This document shows positions 15,201-21,041 of a stretch of DNA of 21,041 nucleotides, piece by piece (position 1 is the stretch's first letter; the number at the start of each line of letters is the position of its first letter). The DNA comes from Pseudomonadota bacterium (lineage in GTDB: Bacteria > SAR324 > XYD2-FULL-50-16 > JAHJRI01): assembly GCA_022360105.1 (NCBI GenBank), contig JAKSDL010000880.1:1-21041 (forward strand). Direction: 5' to 3'. A program made the position numbers and the translations under genes. The notes under the pieces were generated by a model that was not told the DNA's origin, ran no database searches, and worked only from the letters and a program-made list of their open reading frames with translations.

Positions 15201-17587
15201 TTGATATTGCCGAAAAGCAAAACCATGACAAATTGATCGGTCTTAATTTTTTTATTTTTGGCAGCCTCATCAATAACTGGACCCAGCCGGTATCAATGGC
15301 AAATGGTTACCTGGGGATGGCTTTCAAGAAATTGAATGAATGCGGGTCCCTGGTTTACGCGGGTTATGCGGCTGTAACCCTGGTGTTTAATCTATCCCAA
15401 ACCGAACCTTTACTCTCCTTGAGTTCCAAGATTGATGAGTGTCTGCTCTTCGCGCGCAAAACAAAAGATAAGGATGTAGAATCAGCTTTGGTAATCACCA
15501 GGCAATTCACTGAAGCCTTACAGGGAAAAACGTCAGCACCGACCAGTTTAAGTAATGCCGAGATAGATGAAAATAGCCTTCTAAAAACGCTGGAACAAAA
15601 CGATCAGCCGATTCCTTCACTGTGGTACGCTTTAAAAAAGGCCCAGCTTCATTTTCTGTTTGAGGAGTATGCTGCAGCGACAGAAGCAATCGAGTCGGTT
15701 TATAAGTCCATTAAATATTCCGTGGGACTATCTTTTCTGCCTGATTATTACTACCTGTATTTTTTGCTGCTTATATCCCGGATTAACAGTGATCACCAAA
15801 AACCTTCCCGAAAGCAAGTCAAATCCATAAAAAATTTTCTGGGGAAAATGAAAATCTGGAGTCAGACGTGTCCTGAAAACCATCGGCATAAATACCTATT
15901 GATGAAAGCCGAATACCTGGGATTTAAAAACAAACAGCAGGCAGCAAAATCCGCTTTTATGGAGGCGATTCAAACAGCTTTTGACGACGGATTCATCATG
16001 CATGCAGGGGTTGCCTGCGAACGAATGGCTGCCTTTTGCATGAACTCAGGGCTGCAGACCCTGGCAATGTTCTTCTTTGAAAAAGCCCAGAATGCCTATT
16101 TTAATTGGGGGGCGACAACCAAGGTCACCCATCTGTCTCAGAAAATATCACGATTGGAAATCGGGCACCAAAACCCAGAATCCAACCGGGTGTCCTATAC
16201 AGGCAGTCATGATCTATCAACGATTATTAAAACCTCACAGGTGATTGGAAGTGAAATTGTCTTGGACAGGCTTCAAAAAACACTGATGCAAACAATGATT
16301 GAGAATTCCGGGGCTAACAAAGGTTTTTTAGTTCTCAAGAAAGATAAAGACTGGATGGTGGAAGCTGAAGGCGATCTTGAAAGGGAAAAGAAGATTTCTC
16401 TCAAGTCTTACCAACTTGATTTTAATGAGCGCAACGAAACTCCATTACCCCTGTCAGTCATTCAATATGTTGAGCAGACCCGACAAAGCCTGGTAATAAA
16501 AAATGCGACCAGTGAAAAGACTTTCAGCAAAGACAGTTACATCCTCAACCTTAAGCCAAAATCGGTATTTTGCTCACCGATCATTCACCAGGGAAAACTA
16601 ATTGGGATATTTTACCTTGAAAACAATCATAAAGCCGGTGTGTTTACTCCGCAGCGACTTGAAATACTTGAATTGTTTGCTTCGCAAGCAGCCATATCCC
16701 TGGAAAATGCCTGGCTTTATGCCGACCAAAGAGCAGCTAATGAGCAATTGCAAAGGGAAATCAATGAAAGACAGGAAATTGAAAATGAGCTGCTTTTTAT
16801 TAACGAAGAGCTTGAGCGTTCCAATCAAGAATTACTGGAAACGCAATCCCAGTTAATTCAATCAGCCAAGCTGGCATCAATCGGAGAGCTGGCAACCGGC
16901 ATGGCCCATGAACTGAATCAACCCCTCATGTATATCCGCAACAGTGCCCAACTTTCTTTGATGGAAGGGGCTGAAAACATGGAAAAAAACTCTGTCATGG
17001 AGCTGTTACGGGATATCGAAAAAAGCACCGGCAGTATGATGAGCATCATCAATCATCTGCGAGACTTTGCAAGACATCATGAACTGAATCTGTTTCCCAT
17101 AGATGTGCACGATGTTCTGGACGACAGCCTGATTTTGATATCTGAACAGTTGAGAATCCGTAGTATTGAGCTGGAAAAACGATATGGAGAAGAAATTCCA
17201 AATATTCTGGGAAATTCTCAGCAATTGGAACAGGTCTTTATCAATATTCTGACTAATGCCAGAGATGCCATGGAAGGGCAGGCCAATGCCCAACTCAAAA
17301 TCAAAACCAGCTTTCTTCAACTGACGGAGTTTAAAGGCGAGCTTACCGTCGCTTTTGAGGATAATGGTGCGGGAATTTCAGAGGAAGACCAACAGAAGCT
17401 TTTTGATCCTTTTTTCACCACAAAGGAAGCAGGGAAAGGCACAGGGTTAGGCCTTTCAATAAGTTACGGAATTATCAGGGATCACGGGGGACGAATTTTG
17501 GTAGAAAACAATCAACAGGCAGGGGTGACATTCAGGGTGATATTGCCAGTCGACTTAAGAGAAGTTGAACCTGAAATGAATCGTTAA
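12230..17587 (+). CDS. Giant protein-kinase-like / AAA ATPase / GAF / sensor histidine kinase with degenerate kinase catalytic loop
   Basis: A 1785-residue cytoplasmic protein of the architecture called trifunctional Ser/Thr kinase/ATP-binding protein/sensor histidine kinase; some fungal hybrid kinases share it. Domains: protein-kinase-like (about 7-285); STAND/AAA_16-type ATPase (about 300-640; Walker A GDQGIGKT at 327-334, Walker B L-I-L-D457-N with W461-A-D463); long helical, TPR-like region (about 640-1330); GAF (about 1340-1500); coiled coil; HisKA with H1560 in A-H-E-L-N-Q-P; HATPase_c (D1711-N-G-A-G, G-T-G-L-G-L-S). The kinase-like domain keeps the VAIK-type Lys (K36), Asn of the catalytic loop (N133), D147 and A175-P-E, but the HRD-x-K motif reads C126-F-N128-I-Q130: catalytic Asp to Asn and Lys to Gln. 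DFG reads D-F-T. So it probably binds ligand or partner rather than phosphorylating protein. The histidine kinase end is intact. There is no fused receiver; the stand-alone receiver 5 bp away on the other strand is the natural partner. Confidence 0.93.
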   Translation: MVTTAGYKIKAILHENEFYRFHRATRLLDEQSVVLKTIHLPSRHHLSQVLLQIEFNLLQNIDTEFSLTPLCLESFENNTAAVYESIEGYELTSLIPEQGMEPSLFLKLALKITATLRSLHRLQLFCFNIQPANIFINSESEDILLLDFTSVCAFSQCFIRNDDALYAKNPVFFQAPECRALPERLIDWRIDIYSLGLTFYQMITGTAPYSYSLLKDRVPDRQPLVSPIKYNPDIPEALSDVIMMCLDPNPEERYQSAQALLNDLEECRKRIGKHGKIEFFFPGSNNIREHFHIPKKLYGRENELDSLNRILNRVAETGINEFIFLSGDQGIGKTAIIDAAMQPSSEQAPGIISCRFSEDSQSIPYSGLIKALRELTQRILQNNERRTAFWQRALQSELGANANVLTEFIPELRIVLEEHRQAQQLTPEELRNRLNLVLMQFIRTLSSAEYPLVLILDNLQWADPSSIKLVELLLSNPDIQYLCVISSLRSDEADRNLYLQKLIVSVQESGPAYSEIKLDTISRHDVERICADTLCCPLDKIQPVSDLVFEQSQGNPYLLHQVLAYFYESGIIWFAPEKSQWMWKAQDLHNRNSSRAAHTLISQKLLHLDSGSQRLVWVAACMGYEFDIQSLKQAGYKQSELSSLLAKLVQKGLIIPEFKYAIHNHPQSLQLTEEIKKEWEDNYAFVFKDKMVQKVAGSYMGNGQRAMLHLETGRNILQNKVCESSGINEFIVANHFNSAKDVISDFDELLETVKLNLAAGLKAKAMASYDISAHYFKLGIDVLRAAYPDFESFEDLSAKLWETSYDLLSSLVKEKAESEFLTGQFEESLSTFNYLLAQVRSPLEKATAYSFLTALHTASGRNKEAIKTGLKGLELLGIKISKKPSKLRLFAALLLALWKQRRFAHGSRINFKESDLSNHNTVFKLFMNLHPAAYFANRQLLIFLILKLFILSLRFGNKSHAISLTHQGFGFLISFSLNKYRQGYHLAKTGIDIAEKQNHDKLIGLNFFIFGSLINNWTQPVSMANGYLGMAFKKLNECGSLVYAGYAAVTLVFNLSQTEPLLSLSSKIDECLLFARKTKDKDVESALVITRQFTEALQGKTSAPTSLSNAEIDENSLLKTLEQNDQPIPSLWYALKKAQLHFLFEEYAAATEAIESVYKSIKYSVGLSFLPDYYYLYFLLLISRINSDHQKPSRKQVKSIKNFLGKMKIWSQTCPENHRHKYLLMKAEYLGFKNKQQAAKSAFMEAIQTAFDDGFIMHAGVACERMAAFCMNSGLQTLAMFFFEKAQNAYFNWGATTKVTHLSQKISRLEIGHQNPESNRVSYTGSHDLSTIIKTSQVIGSEIVLDRLQKTLMQTMIENSGANKGFLVLKKDKDWMVEAEGDLEREKKISLKSYQLDFNERNETPLPLSVIQYVEQTRQSLVIKNATSEKTFSKDSYILNLKPKSVFCSPIIHQGKLIGIFYLENNHKAGVFTPQRLEILELFASQAAISLENAWLYADQRAANEQLQREINERQEIENELLFINEELERSNQELLETQSQLIQSAKLASIGELATGMAHELNQPLMYIRNSAQLSLMEGAENMEKNSVMELLRDIEKSTGSMMSIINHLRDFARHHELNLFPIDVHDVLDDSLILISEQLRIRSIELEKRYGEEIPNILGNSQQLEQVFINILTNARDAMEGQANAQLKIKTSFLQLTEFKGELTVAFEDNGAGISEEDQQKLFDPFFTTKEAGKGTGLGLSISYGIIRDHGGRILVENNQQAGVTFRVILPVDLREVEPEMNR

Positions 17588-17592
17588 GAAAA

Positions 17593-18000
17593 TCACCTGG
17601 TAACGGGAATAGCCATGTTTAGCTCTTTCAGTTTTTTGATCAGCACATCCCTGCGAAAAGGTTTTACAATATATCCGTCACATCCGCTTTTTAAAGCTGC
17701 CAATACCACATCCTTGTGCGAGTGAGACGTTACCATTAAAATCCGCGAGCGTTTATCCGGTTCAACATTGTGTTCATTTTCTATGTCCCGCAAAGCTTTA
17801 AGAACTTTTATACCATCCATTCCCGGCATGACAATATCCAACAGGACAAGGTCAAACGGTCTGCTATGAACTAAATGTAGTTTAAACATTTCAATCGCAT
17901 CCTGCCCGTTTACAGCACTTTCGTTTACCCCCATATCCTCAATAATTTTCTGTATGCTGGATCGATTTACTATATTGTCATCTACAATCAGTGTTTTCAT
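17593..18000 (-). CDS. Stand-alone CheY-like receiver
   Basis: A 135-residue single-domain response regulator with no output domain. All active-site residues are present: acidic pair D7-D8, phosphoacceptor D55 in L-L-D-I-V-M-P-G-M-D-G, T91, and K113 in V-K-P-F. A stretch of about ten residues (about 75-85, E-N-E-H-N-V-E-P-D-K) is longer than in CheY between helix 3 and strand 4. ATG 18000 is preceded by CGGAG seven bases upstream. It converges on the giant histidine kinase gene with 5 bp between stop codons, leaving no room for a terminator, so the mRNAs probably overlap at their 3' ends. It likely accepts phosphate from the giant kinase or shuttles it to an HPt protein such as that at 9169-11601, and acts by protein-protein contact. 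The partner assignment is inferred from position only. Confidence 0.92.
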   Translation of the reverse strand: MKTLIVDDNIVNRSSIQKIIEDMGVNESAVNGQDAIEMFKLHLVHSRPFDLVLLDIVMPGMDGIKVLKALRDIENEHNVEPDKRSRILMVTSHSHKDVVLAALKSGCDGYIVKPFRRDVLIKKLKELNMAIPVTR

Positions 18001-18380
18001 TTCATAACTCCGGAGTATAGCAAGTTAGAAAGGCAATTCTTTTTAATTTTTAGCTGTTTTTTGTTAAGTGTAACAGATTTCAATCGCGACTTAAAGTATA
18101 AACAAATTAGATGAAAAATGAATGACCTGAATTATCTATTTTGCTATCAATGTTCCTACACCTCAATTATTATTTGACATCCAAAGCTTTCCGGAGATCT
18201 TGTAAAGATGATTTTTGGTTTAGAGCCAAAAGCCGAGCTTTCATTCTTTTGCAATAATCTTGAGAGTAACCGGATGAGATGTTACAATTAAGCTAAATTA
18301 TACTGTTTTTTTTAGCCGATTAATTTTGAAATGTACAGACACAGGCCAGTCTGAACGGTATATCATGAAAAGGATTCATC

Positions 18381-18446
18381 ATGGCTACGCCTGGTGAAAA
18401 ACAACAAAGCCCGGTGGCAGTGGAACCGAACGATAACATGATATGA
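18381..18446 (+). CDS. Possible 21-residue peptide or remnant gene start
   Basis: An ATG with AGGA six bases upstream opens a 21-codon frame (begins M-A-T-P-G-E-K, ends N-D-N-M-I, then TGA) in the G+C-richer block of the intergenic region. It is hydrophilic, has no membrane or signal features, and resembles no family I know. It may be a real small protein, the start of a decayed gene, or chance. Confidence 0.15.
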   Translation: MATPGEKQQSPVAVEPNDNMI

Positions 18447-18667
18447 TGCTGCCAGGAAATACCGGAAGACCGGTCTAACGACTCGCTTTGCTTCATTACT
18501 CAGTTTAGCAAATTATGGCGCCCCAGGTACTCTAAATAAAGCTAATTGCCACCTGCTAACTGCTGATAACCTTTAGAGCGTTTCGATATGTTGCTAGCCC
18601 TCTGAAACTTGAACAAAAAAAGTTTGCAGATGCGAAAATTAAGTTTATAAACAATGGACTTTTTCTA

Positions 18668-18705
18668 ATTCGAAATCTAAATTATTAGTTTATCGACTTT
18701 CGAAT
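18668..18705. repeat. Inverted repeat ATTCGAAA / TTTCGAAT
   Basis: Exact 8-bp arms at 18668-18675 and 18698-18705, centres 30 bp apart (about three helical turns), each itself built on the palindrome TTCGAA. They lie about 90-130 bp upstream of the 7TMR-DISM kinase start, where paired regulator sites could sit. No regulator is identified. Confidence 0.35.
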
Positions 18706-18795
18706 GATATTCGGGAACCCAATGTTCGGTTATCAATCTTTCATACTATAAATGTTGTACTATTTTACTTTTCCAGGATTGCTGTTGACTTGCAC

Positions 18796-21041
18796 ATGAA
18801 TAGATCAATTCTCCGTATCCTCACCATTTTAATACTGATTGGCAGTCTCTCGTCCTGTGGTCTCAACAGGTCAGGCAAAAACCAACCCAATGCACACGAT
18901 GGAGTGCTTGATTTAAGAGATTGGCAGTTTGAGAAAGATGGGACTGTCTTCCTGCAGGGCGAATGGAAGTTTTTCTGGAATCAATTGTTTTCCTCAAAAC
19001 CTGAAAATGTAATCCCTGATTTTTTGATCACTGTTCCTGGCATTTGGAATAAATACAAAATTGAAAACAGGGAATTGTCCGGAATTGGCTATGCTACCTA
19101 TCAACTAAGAGTATTGCTTGGCGAGAATCGATTCACGGAAAATCCGACACCTTCCAAAAGCATAACCACCGTCTTCCATGATGACGCTCAAACCATTCTT
19201 GGTGAAAACAACTGCCAGGTTTTAGGACTGAAATTCCGTTTTCAGCAAACCGCATTCAATCTCTATATCAACGGTAAACTAGTCACCTCTGTGGGTGAGG
19301 TCGGCACGTCAAAGGCAACCTCTCGACCGGAATATCGGCCTCATGTAGCACAATTTGTAACCTGCGAATCCATTTTGGATATTGTCGTTCAAGTATCTAA
19401 TTTTGACCATCGAAAAGGAGGTCTGGAGTCTGCCGTTGTTTTGGGCAAAAGTTACCAGGTGCTGAATCAATGGGAAAACAGGCGTAATTTTGACCTGTTT
19501 TTATTAGGTGCTATCCTGATCATGTCGATCTATCATCTCGGCTTGTTTCTGCTGCGACGTAAAAACAGGGCCCCGCTTTTTTTCAGCTTGTTTTGCATTC
19601 TGATAGGCATTCGAAGCGCCACGGTCGGGCAATACTTCATCTTCAAAATTTTCCCGGACATTCACTGGGAGCTGCTGCTTCGAATTGAGTACCTTTCCTT
19701 TTTTATGCCTCTTGCTGTCATAGCATTTTTTATAAAATCCGTTTTCCCCAGAGATTTTCCTGATTGGATGTTGAAGACCATCGTTAGTGTCACCTTGTTA
19801 CTGTCTGCTTCAATGATCGGCCCGACCTGGTTTTTCACTCATGTCTCAACACCATACCAGGTCTTCCTGCTCATTGCATCGTTTTTCATGGCTATTGTGC
19901 TGATCAAGGCTGCCTGGTTAAAAAGGGAGGGAAGTCTGGCATTTTTAATCGGGATGTGTGTGCTTTTCCTTACCATGCTGAATGACATTCTTTATAACCA
20001 GCGGATTATCTCCACTTCCATGTTGTTTCCTTTCGGGTTGTTCATTTTTATCTTTGCCCAATCGTTTGTGCTATCCATTTTATTCTCCAGGGCGTTTAAC
20101 GAGGTTGAAGTACTATCAGACCAACTGGACAAGCGAAACCAACGATTATTGGAACTGGACAGGCTGAAAGACGAATTTGTCACAAATACATCTCACGAAT
20201 TGAGAACACCTTTAACCGGAATCATTGGTATCGCTGAATCCCTTCTCGAAGGGGTTGCAGGAAAACTTACATCCGAGGTGGAGCGCAATCTTTTCCTGGT
20301 AGTCGCCAGCGGAAAACGACTGGCAAACCTGGTCAATGACATTCTGGATTTCTCAAAGCTAAAACATTCGGATATCACCTTATCTCAAAAAACTATCAGC
20401 CTGAAGCCGGTTGTCGACATGATCATTTCGTTCTCAACCGTTCTGATAGGTTCCAAAGAGGTTTCATTAAGAAACGACATTTCGGAAGAACTGCCACCCG
20501 TTTATGCTGATGGAGACCGGCTGCAGCAAATACTGATGAACCTGGTGGGCAATGCCATTAAATTCACCAAAGTCGGTGAGGTAGTTATCAGCGCACAGAG
20601 AAATAACGAACAGATCAACATTTCCATTTCGGATACAGGCATAGGTATTCCTGAAGACAGGCAGGCAGCCATCTTTGAATCCTTTGAACAGGTGGATGGG
20701 TCCATAGCCAGAGAATATGGCGGATCAGGTTTAGGATTGGCTTTAACGAAAAAACTTGTGGAGCTTCATGGCGGTAAGATTACCGTTTCCAGTACGGAAG
20801 GTACTGGTTCCACCTTTTCGTTTAATTTGCCGATCGCAGATAACGAGGTTGCCGAGCAGACACCTCCCACCGCCGTATTCACGGATACGTTACCCCAGAC
20901 TATTTCTAGGGTTAGAGAGCTTGTCAATGAAGACATTCTGGAAAAATCGATGGATGTTTCCAAACGATCCACCATTCTCGTAGTCGATGATGAGTTGGTG
21001 AACATTCAGGTGCTTCACAACCAGCTTTCCATGAACAACTA
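18796..21041 (+). CDS. 7TMR-DISM receptor hybrid histidine kinase, 3' end outside window
   Basis: Open from ATG 18796 to the right edge (748 complete codons, no stop), so the C-terminus is missing. The N-terminus is a signal with a lipobox, L-S-S-C at 18-21. Residues about 35-225 resemble the 7TMR-DISM extracellular beta-sandwich domain (W-x-F-F-W-N, V-P-G-I-W-N, L-Y-I-N-G, conserved late N-F). About 235-435 hold seven predicted membrane helices (7TMR-DISM_7TM). A short coiled coil follows, then HisKA with H467 in S-H-E-L-R-T-P, HATPase_c (N-L-V-G-N-A around 582-587, D613-T-G-I-G-I-P, G-G-S-G-L-G-L), a linker, and a receiver beginning I-L-V-V-D731-D732-E. The phosphoacceptor lies beyond the edge; relatives often continue into another output domain. 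The ribosome site is weak: AGGA at 18775-18778 is 17 bases from ATG 18796 but 11 from an in-frame TTG at 18790, so that start is possible. Expected to sense an extracytoplasmic ligand, perhaps a carbohydrate. Confidence 0.9.
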   Translation, partial: MNRSILRILTILILIGSLSSCGLNRSGKNQPNAHDGVLDLRDWQFEKDGTVFLQGEWKFFWNQLFSSKPENVIPDFLITVPGIWNKYKIENRELSGIGYATYQLRVLLGENRFTENPTPSKSITTVFHDDAQTILGENNCQVLGLKFRFQQTAFNLYINGKLVTSVGEVGTSKATSRPEYRPHVAQFVTCESILDIVVQVSNFDHRKGGLESAVVLGKSYQVLNQWENRRNFDLFLLGAILIMSIYHLGLFLLRRKNRAPLFFSLFCILIGIRSATVGQYFIFKIFPDIHWELLLRIEYLSFFMPLAVIAFFIKSVFPRDFPDWMLKTIVSVTLLLSASMIGPTWFFTHVSTPYQVFLLIASFFMAIVLIKAAWLKREGSLAFLIGMCVLFLTMLNDILYNQRIISTSMLFPFGLFIFIFAQSFVLSILFSRAFNEVEVLSDQLDKRNQRLLELDRLKDEFVTNTSHELRTPLTGIIGIAESLLEGVAGKLTSEVERNLFLVVASGKRLANLVNDILDFSKLKHSDITLSQKTISLKPVVDMIISFSTVLIGSKEVSLRNDISEELPPVYADGDRLQQILMNLVGNAIKFTKVGEVVISAQRNNEQINISISDTGIGIPEDRQAAIFESFEQVDGSIAREYGGSGLGLALTKKLVELHGGKITVSSTEGTGSTFSFNLPIADNEVAEQTPPTAVFTDTLPQTISRVRELVNEDILEKSMDVSKRSTILVVDDELVNIQVLHNQLSMNN

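Larger units (their letters stand above)
18001..18795. other. 795-bp AT-rich intergenic region
   Basis: Long region between a leftward receiver gene and a rightward sensor gene. Flanks are very AT-rich; a block at about 18380-18560 is richer in G+C and contains a 10-bp perfect palindrome (AGACCGGTCT, 18467-18476), a possible 21-codon frame, and a 7-bp inverted repeat GGTGGCA/TGCCACC (18413-18419, 18547-18553). An 8-bp inverted repeat lies at 18668-18705. TATAAA at 18747-18752 is a possible -10 for the downstream gene, but its -35 is poor. I find no tRNA, attC site or transposon end. Confidence 0.5.

Noticed and set aside
18473..18560. Possible integron attC site (GTCTAAC matches RYYYAAC)
   Set aside because: No matching GTTRRRY core at the required distance and no cassette structure or integrase.
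1..21041. CRISPR arrays, tRNA/rRNA genes, transposases, phage or toxin-antitoxin modules
   Set aside because: No regularly spaced repeats, cloverleaf sequences or relevant proteins were found; the PIN domain belongs to PhoH2 and has no adjacent antitoxin-like gene.

Overview
The window looks like chromosomal DNA of a Gram-negative, probably anaerobic or microaerophilic bacterium. Base composition is moderately AT-rich (low to mid 40s % GC by eye). An indolepyruvate:ferredoxin oxidoreductase pair and a rubrerythrin-like protein suggest anaerobic metabolism. Large multidomain sensor kinases, including a kinase/ATPase/GAF/histidine-kinase giant and a 7TMR-DISM receptor kinase, are typical of Desulfobacterota-like and Bacteroidota/Calditrichota-like lineages. 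I lean towards a Desulfobacterota-type organism, but the sequence alone does not settle this. There are no tRNAs, rRNAs, CRISPR arrays, transposases or phage genes.

Layout, left to right. (1) 2-1822, +: 3' part of a membrane-anchored PAS-PAS histidine kinase that runs off the left edge. (2) 2064-2591, +: rubrerythrin/ferritin-like protein, ending 31 bp from the convergent (3) 2623-3948, -: PhoH2-type PIN-ATPase. (4) 4252-5010, -: a degenerate receiver fused to a PilZ-like domain. (5) 5011-5395: gene-poor stretch with an internal composition change. (6) 5396-5965 and 7951-6080, -: iorB and iorA, an operon transcribed iorA then iorB. (7) 8126-9073, +: FabK/nitronate-monooxygenase-type flavoprotein, divergent from iorA across a region with good promoter candidates on both strands. 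(8) 9169-11601, -: hybrid sensor kinase REC-PAS-HisKA-HATPase-REC-HPt. (9) 11602-12229: long divergent intergenic region with an operator-like palindrome. (10) 12230-17587, +: 1785-residue protein-kinase-like/AAA ATPase/helical-repeat/GAF/histidine kinase. (11) 17593-18000, -: stand-alone receiver, convergent with the giant and only 5 bp from its stop. (12) 18001-18795: about 800 bp of mostly AT-rich non-coding DNA. (13) 18796 to the right edge, +: a lipobox-bearing 7TMR-DISM hybrid histidine kinase, cut off inside its receiver domain.

Six of the eleven main genes are signal-transduction proteins and between them they hold every phosphorelay module: sensors, HisKA/HATPase cores, receivers and an HPt. 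The most unusual feature is loss of catalytic residues. The giant's Ser/Thr-kinase-like domain lacks the catalytic Asp and the neighbouring Lys. The receiver-PilZ protein lacks the phosphoacceptor Asp and the conserved Lys. The ferredoxin-like tail of IorA lacks one cysteine in each of its two cluster motifs, with Asp in one of the positions. Each was read directly from the codons.
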